Source of the DNA: an uncultured bacterium
Lineage (GTDB): Bacteria; Bacillota; Clostridia; UBA1381
NCBI GenBank assembly: GCA_905215805.1
Contig: CAJMRL010000011.1
Coordinates: forward strand, 1-64,000
Direction of reading: 5' to 3'
Length of the DNA: 64,000 nt
Positions 43,151-51,939 of the stretch are shown here, in pieces. The translations under genes and the position numbers were made by a program. A model generated the notes under the pieces. The model made no database searches. It was not told where the DNA came from and saw nothing but the letters and a program-made list of their open reading frames with translations. The first letter of the stretch is position 1, and each line of letters opens with the position of its first letter.

Positions 43151-44227
43151 TCAGCCCTCAAGGAAATCCTTGAGTTTTTTGCTTCTTGACGGGTGACGAA
43201 GCTTTCTAAGCGCCTTAGCCTCGATCTGACGTATGCGCTCACGCGTTACTTCAAATTCCTTGCCCACCTCTTCAAGCGTCCTCTGTCTGCCGTCATCAAG
43301 TCCGAAACGAAGTTTTAACACCTGCGCCTCTCTTGGGGTAAGAGTGCTGAGCACATCGTTAAGCTGTTCCTTTAATAATACAAAGCTTGCCGCATCCGAT
43401 GGCGCCGGAGCATCATCATCCGGTATAAAATCGCCGAGATGACTGTCCTCCTCCTCACCTATAGGAGTTTCAAGCGATACCGGCTCCTGAGAGATCTTTG
43501 ATATTTCACGAACCTTCTCAACGGGCATATTAAGCTCCGCCGCAAGCTCTTCATGCGTAGGCTCACGTCCATATTCCTGAACGAGCTGTCTTGATACTCT
43601 TACAAGCTTATTAATCGTTTCAACCATATGAACCGGTATTCTTATAGTCCTTGCCTGATCCGCAATAGCGCGGGTTATAGCCTGTCTTATCCACCATGTC
43701 GCATATGTGGAAAACTTATATCCCTTTGCATAATCAAATTTATCAACAGCCTTAATAAGTCCGAGATTGCCTTCCTGAATAAGATCCAAAAAGAGCATTC
43801 CTCTTCCCACATAACGCTTTGCAATGCTCACGACTAAACGAAGATTTGCCTCTGCAAGACGCTGCTTTGCAGTTTCATCTCCCTGCGCCATTCTTCTTGC
43901 AAGGTCAGTCTCCTCCTCCGGAGTAAGCAGATCAACCTTTCCTATCTCTTTAAGGTACATCTTTACATGGTCATCAATATTTACGCCTTCCGGGACAGAT
44001 AAATCATGCAGCTCTTCTTTGGAGATCTCTATTTCCTCAAGCTCCTTTTCCATATCCTCGACAAGCTCTATTCCTTCCTTTTCGATCCTGTCGTAAAGAA
44101 GCTCTACCTCCTCCTGAGTCACTTCTACCTCAGCAAAGGCATCTGCTATTTCCTTAAAGGTAAGAACCCCCTTTTTCTTACCTTTTTCAAGCAATTCCTT
44201 TCTGATTTGCTTTTTCTTTTCCAGCAT
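43151..44227 (-). CDS. rpoD: Principal sigma factor RpoD (SigA)
   Basis: A 358-residue primary sigma factor. It has an acidic region 1.1 (1-75), region 1.2 (DDHVKMYLKEIGKVDLLT), region 2 with the -10-binding helix (GYKFSTYATWWIRQAITRAI), region 3, and region 4 with the -35 helix-turn-helix (LEEVGKEFEVTRERIRQIEAKAL). It is shorter than E. coli RpoD, as usual for Firmicutes. It lies 18 bases after dnaG in the conserved macromolecular-synthesis operon. Confidence 0.97.
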   Translation of the reverse strand: MLEKKKQIRKELLEKGKKKGVLTFKEIADAFAEVEVTQEEVELLYDRIEKEGIELVEDMEKELEEIEISKEELHDLSVPEGVNIDDHVKMYLKEIGKVDLLTPEEETDLARRMAQGDETAKQRLAEANLRLVVSIAKRYVGRGMLFLDLIQEGNLGLIKAVDKFDYAKGYKFSTYATWWIRQAITRAIADQARTIRIPVHMVETINKLVRVSRQLVQEYGREPTHEELAAELNMPVEKVREISKISQEPVSLETPIGEEEDSHLGDFIPDDDAPAPSDAASFVLLKEQLNDVLSTLTPREAQVLKLRFGLDDGRQRTLEEVGKEFEVTRERIRQIEAKALRKLRHPSRSKKLKDFLEG

Positions 44228-44245
44228 AATTTATACCTCCCAAGT

Positions 44246-46009
44246 TTACTTTTTCAAATAATTTCTTTCTTTCACCAGTTCGCTGATACGCGAAGAATCC
44301 GTTTCATTCTTGATCTGAAGCTCTATCTTCTCGAGCTTTATTTTTACTATTAAATCCCTAACGGTTTTTTCATCGGCATCATAAACCTCATTATTATAAA
44401 ATACCGCCGCAGCCTCATCCGCATCAGCCGTATTATCTGCAAATTCATTTAGAATAACCGGAGCGTCTACGCTTTCTCCACGTTCATACACATCATATAT
44501 CATACCGGCAAGCCGCCTGTATACAGCGGTTGAATATTCCTCCGGTTTTATTTCACCGGCGGCGATCCTATACAGATTTTTTTTTGAAGATATGAGCGCA
44601 AGCAGTCTTTTTTCTGCTTCAATCAATGCTTTAGGCGCTTCCTCCTTTATATTTCGGGTAGGTGCTTTATTAGAATATGCGCCGGAATAAATTCTCCTTT
44701 GCCCGCTCTCTATACTGCCCCTAAGCGCGCTGTATATAGCCTCCGAACTTATATCATTTTCCTCTGCTATCTTACGAACATAGGCATCTACCTCCACAGC
44801 ATCGCTTATTCCTGCAAGCGACCTTGCCGCCTCGTTAATAAATTTTATTTTCCCATCCGTTTCACTCGTATCATACTTTCCTTTTATCAAAGAAAGCTTA
44901 AACTCCGTTGACGGGACTGCATTTTTCATCGCATTCCTAAACGCCTGTACTCCATTTTTATTTATGTACTCATCCGGATCCTTAGCTCCGTTAAGCTTCA
45001 TCACCTTTGATTTTCCGTTTACGTTATTTATAATATCGATCGCTCTCAATGCGGCCTTTCTTCCTGCCTCGTCCATATCATAGCATATAAGTATTTCATT
45101 GGCATATCTCTTCATAAGCTTTGCCTGATCCTCTGTTATAGCTGTTCCTAGAGTAGCGACTATATTGTCGACCCCTGCCTGATACGGTGAAATGACATCC
45201 ATATAGCCTTCGCACAATATAAGCGAATCAGACTTCGAATTTTTTGCAATATTGAGAGAAAAAAGATTCTTTCCTTTATCAAAAACCAGAGTTTCAGAAG
45301 TATTTAAATATTTCGGTATTTTATAACCGTTTATTTCCTTCTCATTGCTCATTATCCTTCCGCCAAAGCCTATCACATTTCCTCTCACATTTATAATAGG
45401 AAACATAACTCTGTTTCTGAACTTATCAATTATTTTTCCGTCTCTCTCGATTGCAAGTCCCGCTTCAACAGCCTCTTTGCCGCTGTATCCTGCTTTTTGC
45501 AGATGCTCTATAAGCGCAGTTCTTGTTCCCGGTGCATAGCCAAGTCCGTATACCGTTACAGTCTTCCAAGATATATGTCTCGAATTCAAATACCTCTGGG
45601 CTTCAATTCCGGTTCTTTTATCCTTTAATCTTTCAAAGAAAAACCTTGCGGCAACTTTATTCATTTCCAGCATTCGTTTTCTTTTTGAATGCAGCCTATC
45701 GTCTTGTGCACTATCCTCGGGAATCATAATCCCGGCTCTGTCCGCCATCAGTCTTACGGCATCAATAAAATCCAAATTTTCCGTTCTCATTACGTACTGC
45801 ACAAGATTGCCGCTTGCTCCGCAGCCAAAGCAGTGAAAAAGCTGCTTGTCCTGACTCACATGAAATGATGGTGTTTTTTCGTGGTGAAAAGGGCAAAGTC
45901 CCATATAATCTTTTCCTGCTTTTTTTAGCCGTACTCTTTCGGAAACATAATCTACAATATCATTAGCGTCATAAATTTCACGTATCAGATCCTCAGATAT
46001 TCTCGCCAC
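44246..46009 (-). CDS. dnaG: DNA primase DnaG
   Basis: A 587-residue primase that lays RNA primers on the lagging strand. The N-terminal CHC2-type zinc finger is CPFHHEKTPSFH with FHCFGCGASG. The catalytic core has FRNRVMFPIINVRGNVIGFGGR and the Toprim motifs ILCEGYMD and ICYDMDEAGRKA. A helical C-terminal domain binds DnaB. Of two GTG starts, the one at 46009 is better spaced behind AAAGG; the one at 46018 lies almost on top of it. It is first in the dnaG-rpoD-prmA unit. Confidence 0.95.
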   Translation of the reverse strand: MARISEDLIREIYDANDIVDYVSERVRLKKAGKDYMGLCPFHHEKTPSFHVSQDKQLFHCFGCGASGNLVQYVMRTENLDFIDAVRLMADRAGIMIPEDSAQDDRLHSKRKRMLEMNKVAARFFFERLKDKRTGIEAQRYLNSRHISWKTVTVYGLGYAPGTRTALIEHLQKAGYSGKEAVEAGLAIERDGKIIDKFRNRVMFPIINVRGNVIGFGGRIMSNEKEINGYKIPKYLNTSETLVFDKGKNLFSLNIAKNSKSDSLILCEGYMDVISPYQAGVDNIVATLGTAITEDQAKLMKRYANEILICYDMDEAGRKAALRAIDIINNVNGKSKVMKLNGAKDPDEYINKNGVQAFRNAMKNAVPSTEFKLSLIKGKYDTSETDGKIKFINEAARSLAGISDAVEVDAYVRKIAEENDISSEAIYSALRGSIESGQRRIYSGAYSNKAPTRNIKEEAPKALIEAEKRLLALISSKKNLYRIAAGEIKPEEYSTAVYRRLAGMIYDVYERGESVDAPVILNEFADNTADADEAAAVFYNNEVYDADEKTVRDLIVKIKLEKIELQIKNETDSSRISELVKERNYLKK

Positions 46010-46155
46010 AAAATTCACCGCCTTTCAGCATTATATGATTCACCGAACAGCCCGATTTTATACAAAAATATGCGTCTATTATTAAAATACTCCGCTACAT
46101 CATAAAATTCCTGTATTATTTATAAAATTTATAAATAAAATTTATAAATTATCAT

Positions 46156-46189
46156 AAAAGGACTATTTCGTTCATGAAACAGTCCTTTT
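46156..46189 (-). terminator. Terminator after ilvB
   Basis: A 14-bp stem with one mismatch, arms 46156-46169 and 46176-46189, has a six-base loop and then ATGATAATTT on the minus strand. Between it and dnaG lies an AT-rich stretch with AAATTTATAA-type repeats that presumably holds the dnaG promoter. Confidence 0.8.
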
Positions 46190-46199
46190 AGATATGTAA

Positions 46200-47876
46200 T
46201 TATTTTTCCAGATCCTCTTCTGAGAATGCCTTGCTTATAGACTCGCCGGGTGCGACCATCGGCCATACCTTTTCGTCTTTATCTATAACGCAGTCTATAA
46301 CAACCGGCTTATTAAGAGCTAAAGCTTCGGAAAAAGCTTCTTTGAATTCATCCAGCGTTGTTGCTCTCATTCCTACCGCTCCCATTGCTTCAGCAAGCTT
46401 TACATAATCTACATTATGGTCCAAAACAGTATGTGAATAGCGCTTTTCATAAAAAAGTGTCTGCCACTGACGCACCATTCCGAGAACACTGTTATTTATA
46501 ACAACCTCGATAAACGGTATATTGCTTCTTACAGCTGTAGCGATCTCATTCATATTCATTCTGAAGCCGCCGTCGCCTGCAATATTTACAACCGTCTTAT
46601 CAGGAAAGGCGCATTTAGCTCCCATCGCAGCGCCAAGTCCGTAACCCATCGTTCCAAGACCTCCTGAGGAAAGGAATGTTCTCGGTTCCTTGAAATAATA
46701 GAACTGAGCCGCCCACATCTGGTGCTGACCTACTTCCGTTGCGATTATAGCATCACCCTTTGTTATATTATAAACAGCATCTACTATCGCCGGACCGGTA
46801 AGTATATCAGTTCTGTATTTAAGCGGATACTGCTCCTTGCTTTTTTCTATCTCCTCGATCCATTCCGTATGCTTTTGCTGTGACAGCTTTGCATTTAATC
46901 TCTCAAGAACGCTCTTTACATCGCCCATAATTGACGCATCTATTTTTATATTCTTATTTATCTCTTTTGGATCGATCTCTATCTGTAAAATTTCCGCATT
47001 AGGTGCAAAATTATTCGCATTTCCATACACTCTGTCAGAAAATCTCGTTCCCACAGCTATAAGAAGATCACATCTGCTTACACCAAAATTGGACGTCTTT
47101 GTTCCGTGCATTCCAAGCATTCCGGTATAAAGCTTATCATTTCCCGGAAATGCACCCTTACCCATAAGCGAATCACATACCGGCGAATCTATAAGGTGTG
47201 CAAATTTTATAAGTTCATCATGCGCCCCTGAAATTACAGCTCCTCCGCCTACAAAAATAAAAGGCTTTTCAGACGAATTGATCATATCAACAGCACGGTC
47301 TATGTCTTCTTCCCTTATCGAATCCGTCACAGGCTCTATTTTCTTTGGCTCTGCCGGTTCATACTCAGCCTTTGCCGCCGTAACATCCTTAGGTATGTCT
47401 ATGAGCACTGCTCCCGGTCTTCCGGATTGTGCAACAAAAAAAGCGTCTCTGATCGTATCAGCCAGCTTGTTTACATCTTTGACTATGTAATTTTTTTTAG
47501 TTACTGCCTTCGTTACCGAAGTAGTATCTACTTCTTGGAAACTATCCTTCCCTAACAGAGGCACTCCCACATTACATGTTATTGCGACAATCGGTACTGA
47601 ATCCATATTTGCAGTTGCTATACCAGTAACAAGATTAGTTGAGCCCGGTCCCGATGTAGCAAACACTACTCCGGCTTTTCCGGTTGCTCTTGCATAGCCG
47701 TCCGCTGCATGAGAAGCCCCCTGTTCATGAGAAGTAAGCACATGTTTTATCTCGTCAGAGTGCTTATAAAGCTCATCATATATATTTAATATTGCTCCGC
47801 CGGGATAGCCGAAAATCGTGTCTACCCTTTGCTCTTTCAAACATTCTATTACTATCTGCGCTCCGGTTAATTGCAT
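46200..47876 (-). CDS. ilvB: Acetolactate synthase large subunit
   Basis: A 558-residue TPP enzyme that condenses two pyruvates, or pyruvate and 2-oxobutyrate, in branched-chain amino-acid synthesis. It shows the catalytic Glu in SHEQGASHAADGYARATG, FAD-domain motifs (GMLGMHGTKTSN), and the TPP motif GDGGFRMNMNEI ending in NNSVLGMVRQW. FAD-domain residues favour the biosynthetic IlvB over catabolic AlsS. No small subunit ilvN lies on either side; it is a single-gene unit with its own promoter and terminator. The leader is only about 30 bases, so no T-box is present. Confidence 0.94.
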   Translation of the reverse strand: MQLTGAQIVIECLKEQRVDTIFGYPGGAILNIYDELYKHSDEIKHVLTSHEQGASHAADGYARATGKAGVVFATSGPGSTNLVTGIATANMDSVPIVAITCNVGVPLLGKDSFQEVDTTSVTKAVTKKNYIVKDVNKLADTIRDAFFVAQSGRPGAVLIDIPKDVTAAKAEYEPAEPKKIEPVTDSIREEDIDRAVDMINSSEKPFIFVGGGAVISGAHDELIKFAHLIDSPVCDSLMGKGAFPGNDKLYTGMLGMHGTKTSNFGVSRCDLLIAVGTRFSDRVYGNANNFAPNAEILQIEIDPKEINKNIKIDASIMGDVKSVLERLNAKLSQQKHTEWIEEIEKSKEQYPLKYRTDILTGPAIVDAVYNITKGDAIIATEVGQHQMWAAQFYYFKEPRTFLSSGGLGTMGYGLGAAMGAKCAFPDKTVVNIAGDGGFRMNMNEIATAVRSNIPFIEVVINNSVLGMVRQWQTLFYEKRYSHTVLDHNVDYVKLAEAMGAVGMRATTLDEFKEAFSEALALNKPVVIDCVIDKDEKVWPMVAPGESISKAFSEEDLEK

Positions 47877-47909
47877 TATATATACCCCTTTATAATAACA
47901 TTAAATAAT

Positions 47910-47938
47910 ATTATACTACTTTACTCAATTTTTTTCAA
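47910..47938 (-). promoter_or_regulatory. ilvB promoter
   Basis: TTGAAA (47933-47938), 17 bases, then TATAAT (47910-47915) on the minus strand. GGGG at the ribosome site lies just before the ATG at 47876. Confidence 0.75.
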
Positions 47939-48013
47939 TAGTTTTTTCAATATTTTTATTATATCCCGCATTTTTATAAATTTTTACTAAAATAATCTGA
48001 ATTATGCAAAAAA

Positions 48014-48060
48014 ACCGACACGGAATTTGGAGCGCACTCCAAATTTTCTCCGAATCGGCT
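48014..48060 (-). terminator. Terminator after the 48-kb exported protein gene
   Basis: An inner perfect stem AATTTGGAG/CTCCAAATT (48024-48032 and 48037-48045, loop cgca) stacks on an outer CCGA/TCGG helix. It is followed by TTTTTTTGC on the minus strand. Confidence 0.8.
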
Positions 48061-48062
48061 TT

Positions 48063-49337
48063 TTATTCTCCGTCATCATGTTCAAGAAAGTAAATCCACA
48101 ACCCTACCAGCATTGATATAACAACCGCCGCTCCAAGCAAAGCTGCCGGTTTCGTTATACGCGCATCAAAGACTTTAGGTATACTTATGATTTTAGGGAT
48201 ATCGAACATGTTGTCATTTTTCAGCGTATCTCTATTTGCTCCCGCTTCTCCCTGCGGAATAAGAGAATCCTTTGCTTTTTTATAAAGAAGCGTACTCTTA
48301 AGATACTCGTCCTTAAGCTGCCTAAGCTCTCTGTCCGAAAGCGGTATACAATCCTTTCTTACCTTAAGGATCTGGTATTTTTCTTCTTCCCTGTCAGTTC
48401 TTCTTAAGAGCACATAATTATAATATGATATATCTGTAGAAAAACGCACATAATACATCTCGTCTCCGAGTGCATATATATTCGAGATCAGATAAAATCT
48501 TTCATTGCCGCTCTCTTTTTTTAACGCCGCCTCATATTCCTCTATTGTAGAATAATCCTCTATATTAAAGTTATCGAATCCCGCCGCATTTGCCGCTGTT
48601 TTTTCCAATAATTCAGCTTCTTCTCCTGTAATTTTGTCAGCAATATCCTCATATGTAACACTTTCCGCCGCCGCATTTTTTAGGCTGTCAAAAAACTTTG
48701 TAAGAGCTGCATTGTATCCGGAAATATCCGTATATGAGCGTATTCCCGCATTATTAAAATCAATGACGGCAACATCATTACCCACGGACGGAGCATTTAC
48801 ATACCTAAACGCCTCACCGTTTATAACGGTATAGCACTCTTCAGAATAGATTCTGTCACCGCTGAATTCCTTATATAGTATATACCTCTTATTATCATCC
48901 CAGCCGATAAAGAATCCGCCGCGCCTGCCTCTGATATCGGAATACTTTTCGTTGAGGACAGCAATCCTTTTTGCTTTCTCTTTTTCTTCATTATAGCTCC
49001 ATATATGGCACGACGCATAAGAATAGCTTCCGTCAGCTACAAATATAACAAGGTATGGATTTTCATTATTATCGAAATTCACAATATCGGCATATATGAC
49101 CCCTTCGGGTCTGCCCTTTTTACCGGTGGTGTTGCCCCATTGATGCTCGGTGCTTATAACTCCATATGTATTTATATAATCGTTCAATACATATCCATAT
49201 ACAGCGGACATTCTTCCATTGGGACGATCTCCGAGAGTTCCGTCATCTATATTATTATCAGCATATACCGATATACAAGTGGCTAATACAAATAAAGAAC
49301 ACAGCAGACATAACAGCTTATAAAGCTTTATCCGCAA
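48063..49337 (-). CDS. Exported, C-terminally membrane-anchored protein of unknown function
   Basis: A 424-residue protein. The start is a TTG behind GGGGGG at seven-base spacing. A signal peptide covers residues 1-26 (LLCLLCSLFVLATCISVYA). The 370-residue outer region is mixed alpha/beta with many Tyr residues (FADIV... DGSYSYASCHIWSY). One membrane helix at about 396-416 is followed by an acidic EHDDGE end. No family is recognised. Clear promoter elements sit upstream, and a terminator follows. It probably faces the outside, perhaps as a wall- or sensor-related protein. Confidence 0.75.
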   Translation of the reverse strand: MRIKLYKLLCLLCSLFVLATCISVYADNNIDDGTLGDRPNGRMSAVYGYVLNDYINTYGVISTEHQWGNTTGKKGRPEGVIYADIVNFDNNENPYLVIFVADGSYSYASCHIWSYNEEKEKAKRIAVLNEKYSDIRGRRGGFFIGWDDNKRYILYKEFSGDRIYSEECYTVINGEAFRYVNAPSVGNDVAVIDFNNAGIRSYTDISGYNAALTKFFDSLKNAAAESVTYEDIADKITGEEAELLEKTAANAAGFDNFNIEDYSTIEEYEAALKKESGNERFYLISNIYALGDEMYYVRFSTDISYYNYVLLRRTDREEEKYQILKVRKDCIPLSDRELRQLKDEYLKSTLLYKKAKDSLIPQGEAGANRDTLKNDNMFDIPKIISIPKVFDARITKPAALLGAAVVISMLVGLWIYFLEHDDGE

Positions 49338-49376
49338 TTACCAGCCCCCCTTATTTCCTACAAAATAACACATTTT

Positions 49377-49405
49377 ATTATATATTATACCGCAAAAAAT
49401 GTCAA
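49377..49405 (-). promoter_or_regulatory. Promoter of the 48-kb exported protein gene
   Basis: Consensus TTGACA (49400-49405) with a 17-base spacer and TATAAT (49377-49382) on the minus strand. Confidence 0.78.
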
Positions 49406-49437
49406 GCATTTTTTCCATATATGTTTATCCTATGTAT

Positions 49438-50391
49438 TTATTCCATATCCCCATGATATTTTACCGCATGTTTCCCTTTCCCTTTACTATTACGCAGCCT
49501 TGAGTTTATAATTGCTGACACTATAAGTATTACAGTACAGCCAATTGCTGTCATTATCGGAAATTCAAAAAAGTCTACATCTACTGCAAACGGCACAAGC
49601 GCAACAGAACAAATCGGTGCAAACGGCATTGACATAAGACGCATCTCAAGCATTGTTATTCCTACCGCAATCATAGCGCTTATGCACATAGGCATGCCAA
49701 AGATCCCGGAGAGGAAAAATTCTGTCATAGCTCCGGCAACAGCCGAAACCACAGTTACAAATAATATTCGCAAACGCTTTCCTTTTAAATCCCTATAGCA
49801 GCCTTCAGTAAATATCGTAATAATCGGAGGATATATATACGCAAGCTTATTCCACCATGCCGGATATACAGCCATCACCGCCATAGCAATAATCATCACA
49901 AGCCATATCCGCATATCTCTTTCAAAATCAGGAAGGTATCTGAATTTAATAGCTTCCTCTTTTGCTCCTATCCTGACAAGAACATGCCATGCAATACATA
50001 CAGCAAAAATAACAGCTGTTGCCATTACAGGATATGAAACAGATGAATTTCCAAACATCACCGGAGCAAGACAAACAGAAAATACACTCATAAATTTACA
50101 GTCCGTAAGCACGACTAATATTCCGGCGAATGCAAATGCTGCTAATATTTTAAAATATACCGGTCCCGGCATAAGAGCCTGTATTGCTGTTCCCCCAAAC
50201 GCAGCGGCTGCTATTAAAATAATTGCATGAAGCCTGTCTGTTTTCCATGGCAGTCTGTCCGTACACAAAAGACCGAAAACCAGCATTCCCGCATCCAAAA
50301 CCACCATGCTCCTTCCCCCTCCTATATCGGCTGCGAGCAGCATCATAAAAATAATTAATAATGAAATTATATACCTTATCTTCTTCATCAT
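49438..50391 (-). CDS. Polytopic membrane protein of unknown function
   Basis: A protein of about 317 residues with eight or nine hydrophobic helices, for example IISLLIIFMMLLAADIGGG, HAIILIAAAAFGGTAI and IWLVMIIAMAVMAVYPAWW. A central acidic/basic cytoplasmic loop (KEEAIKFRYLPDFERDMR) and a Lys/His-rich tail follow. No family is recognised; it loosely resembles FUSC- or HPP-type membrane proteins. The ATG 50389-50391 follows GAGGGATCAG. It is divergent from the OLE RNA and shares the 220-base region between them. Confidence 0.72.
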   Translation of the reverse strand: MMKKIRYIISLLIIFMMLLAADIGGGRSMVVLDAGMLVFGLLCTDRLPWKTDRLHAIILIAAAAFGGTAIQALMPGPVYFKILAAFAFAGILVVLTDCKFMSVFSVCLAPVMFGNSSVSYPVMATAVIFAVCIAWHVLVRIGAKEEAIKFRYLPDFERDMRIWLVMIIAMAVMAVYPAWWNKLAYIYPPIITIFTEGCYRDLKGKRLRILFVTVVSAVAGAMTEFFLSGIFGMPMCISAMIAVGITMLEMRLMSMPFAPICSVALVPFAVDVDFFEFPIMTAIGCTVILIVSAIINSRLRNSKGKGKHAVKYHGDME

Positions 50392-50430
50392 CTGATCCCT
50401 CTCATTCAATGCTTTCTCAAAATATATACT

Positions 50431-50459
50431 ATTATATCACATATTGTTTTCTTTGTAAA
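50431..50459 (-). promoter_or_regulatory. Promoter of the 49-kb membrane protein gene
   Basis: TTTACA (50454-50459), 17 bases, then TATAAT (50431-50436) on the minus strand. The rest of 50460-50609 is AT-rich, and I see nothing else in it. Confidence 0.72.
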
Positions 50460-50609
50460 TCTTATCTGCATAACTTATGTATAATATAGATATTTTTTGT
50501 CGTAATTTGTATATTATAGAAATTATTTGTATAAACTTTAACTTTTTCTCAAATAATAATAAAAAATTCATGTTAAATGTAGTTTTATTATAAAAATACT
50601 ACTCTTTCA

Positions 50610-50638
50610 TTGACTTTTTATCAAAAAAATGATATACT
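50610..50638 (+). promoter_or_regulatory. Promoter of the OLE RNA operon
   Basis: TTGACT (50610-50615), exactly 17 bases, then TATACT (50633-50638). It predicts a start near 50645, at the head of the structured RNA, and is the likely driver of OLE, oapA, dxs, tlyA and ispE. Confidence 0.85.
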
Positions 50639-50644
50639 AATAAT

Positions 50645-51257
50645 ATAGTGGCGCAGTATCCTAGTCGGTTCTGCTTTATCGGAAGGCGGGCCTAAAAATC
50701 CGCTAAATGGCACATCGATGAAGTTTCTGGTGTCACGCTTCGAATGCCAGGTCGGGGCGGATGCTGGGAGTTAAGGTTTAGGGGCGTTCTCCAACGGCAT
50801 GGCGAACCTCCCCCCTTTTCCGCGGAGGCCTGTTACTGTGGCAGCCCATGTTACACCAACGTAAGCTGTTACGGCTCAGGGGAAAACCTGCTTTGCGGTT
50901 AGTAATGCTTAGGTTGACCAGACCTATTCATGAATGCTGTGAGCAGCGTAGCCAGCCTTGAGTGGATTTGTCGGATGAATGACAGCCTTTATGGCGATCA
51001 CGGCCGGATTGCACAAAGGTATTGCTTTCTGAAAGCTTATCTGCAAAAGAGGATACGATAAACAAAGGCCGTTTGGGAAAACCTCTAGGCTGTTGTGAAA
51101 GCAAACGGATACGGGATTGCAGTACGGACTAAGTGGCAATCTGGCAGCCCTCGGGCGTCCGGCTTTAATGGGAAACCACCGTTTCGGCGACGATTCGGCA
51201 GCCGGTCGGGAAAACCTGCCTGACCTAAGCCGTAAACTTTACCGTTTCCGTTGCCCT
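50645..51257 (+). ncRNA. ole: OLE RNA (ornate, large, extremophilic RNA)
   Basis: A region of about 610 bases with no open frame in any useful reading, GC-richer than its AT-rich neighbours, rich in short hairpins and G-C stems, and preceded by a strong promoter. The decamer GGGAAAACCT occurs three times (50880, 51075, 51208), each next to stem sequence, such as CAGG...CCTG around the first. The next gene encodes a four-helix membrane protein with DxxxD, followed by dxs and tlyA. This is the published context of OLE RNA, which forms a membrane ribonucleoprotein with OapA and is linked to alcohol, cold and Mg2+ stress in alkaliphilic Bacillaceae. The name rests on size, structure and context, not on a covariance-model hit. 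Confidence 0.85.
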
Positions 51258-51304
51258 ATGATTTTTTAAATAAAAGAGTTTAAAACTCAAATCATAATTT
51301 TTTT
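51258..51304 (+). terminator. Hairpin at the 3' end of OLE RNA
   Basis: Outer arms ATGATTT/AAATCAT (51258-51264 and 51289-51295) and an inner GAGTTT/AAACTC stem are followed by seven T residues, directly before oapA. It probably sets the RNA 3' end while letting some transcription read into oapA and dxs. Confidence 0.75.
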
Positions 51305-51318
51305 GTGAAAGATATAAA

Positions 51319-51921
51319 ATGAATGATATTTACGGAAAAAAAAGCAAAAATAAATCTCATAAACAAAAAACATTTAAAATGCCCAAGCCAAGTTCCAATG
51401 TCAAGGCAAATAATAAATGGACAGTAATGGTTGTAATTTTATCATTTTTCCTTTCCATTGCCTTTAGTGCTGTAACTTCAGTGCTCATGAATGAAATGAG
51501 CATTATCTGGGCATTTGTTATTTTATTTGCAATAATTGCAATAAACGTCGGAGCTGATATAATCGGCACTTCGGTTATGAATGCGGAAGAGCCCCCGTTC
51601 CATTCTCTTGCACGCAGACGTGTTTCGGGAGCGAAGCAGAGCATTTCTATAATGCGTCAGGCTCCCCAAATTTCTAATTTGTGCTGTGACGTTATAGGAG
51701 ATATAGCAGGAATTATTTCCGGCGCGGCAACCGCTCTGATCGTTGAACAGCTTACCGTACATTTCGGCTTAAAATCTATACTTCCAAGCCTGCTTCTTAC
51801 CGGTCTTGTAAGCTCGCTGACAATAGGCGGAAAAGCTGTATGCAAGGTTTTTGCTATGCAAAATGCAAATTCAGTTGTATTTATTATAGGTAGATTTTTG
51901 GGATTTTTAAAAAAAAGATAA
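51319..51921 (+). CDS. oapA: OLE-associated membrane protein OapA
   Basis: A 200-residue protein of about 21 kDa with a very basic N-terminus (KKSKNKSHKQK, residues 7-17) and four hydrophobic segments (about 35-57, 62-86, 128-145, 155-176). The family hallmark DxxxD appears as DVIGD (Asp124 and Asp128). Known OapA dimers bind OLE RNA and hold it at the membrane; the basic N-terminal tail here could contact RNA. The ribosome site (GTGAAAGAT) is weak. It is 61 bases after the RNA and 18 bases before dxs. Confidence 0.88.
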   Translation: MNDIYGKKSKNKSHKQKTFKMPKPSSNVKANNKWTVMVVILSFFLSIAFSAVTSVLMNEMSIIWAFVILFAIIAINVGADIIGTSVMNAEEPPFHSLARRRVSGAKQSISIMRQAPQISNLCCDVIGDIAGIISGAATALIVEQLTVHFGLKSILPSLLLTGLVSSLTIGGKAVCKVFAMQNANSVVFIIGRFLGFLKKR

Positions 51922-51939
51922 ATTTTATAGAGGGAAAAC

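Noticed and set aside
47877..47945. T-box or leader attenuator before ilvB
   Set aside because: The leader from the predicted start is only about 30 bases and holds no terminator or T-box sequence.
50924..51139. Minus-strand frame of 71 codons
   Set aside because: It lies inside the structured RNA with no ribosome site or conserved motif.
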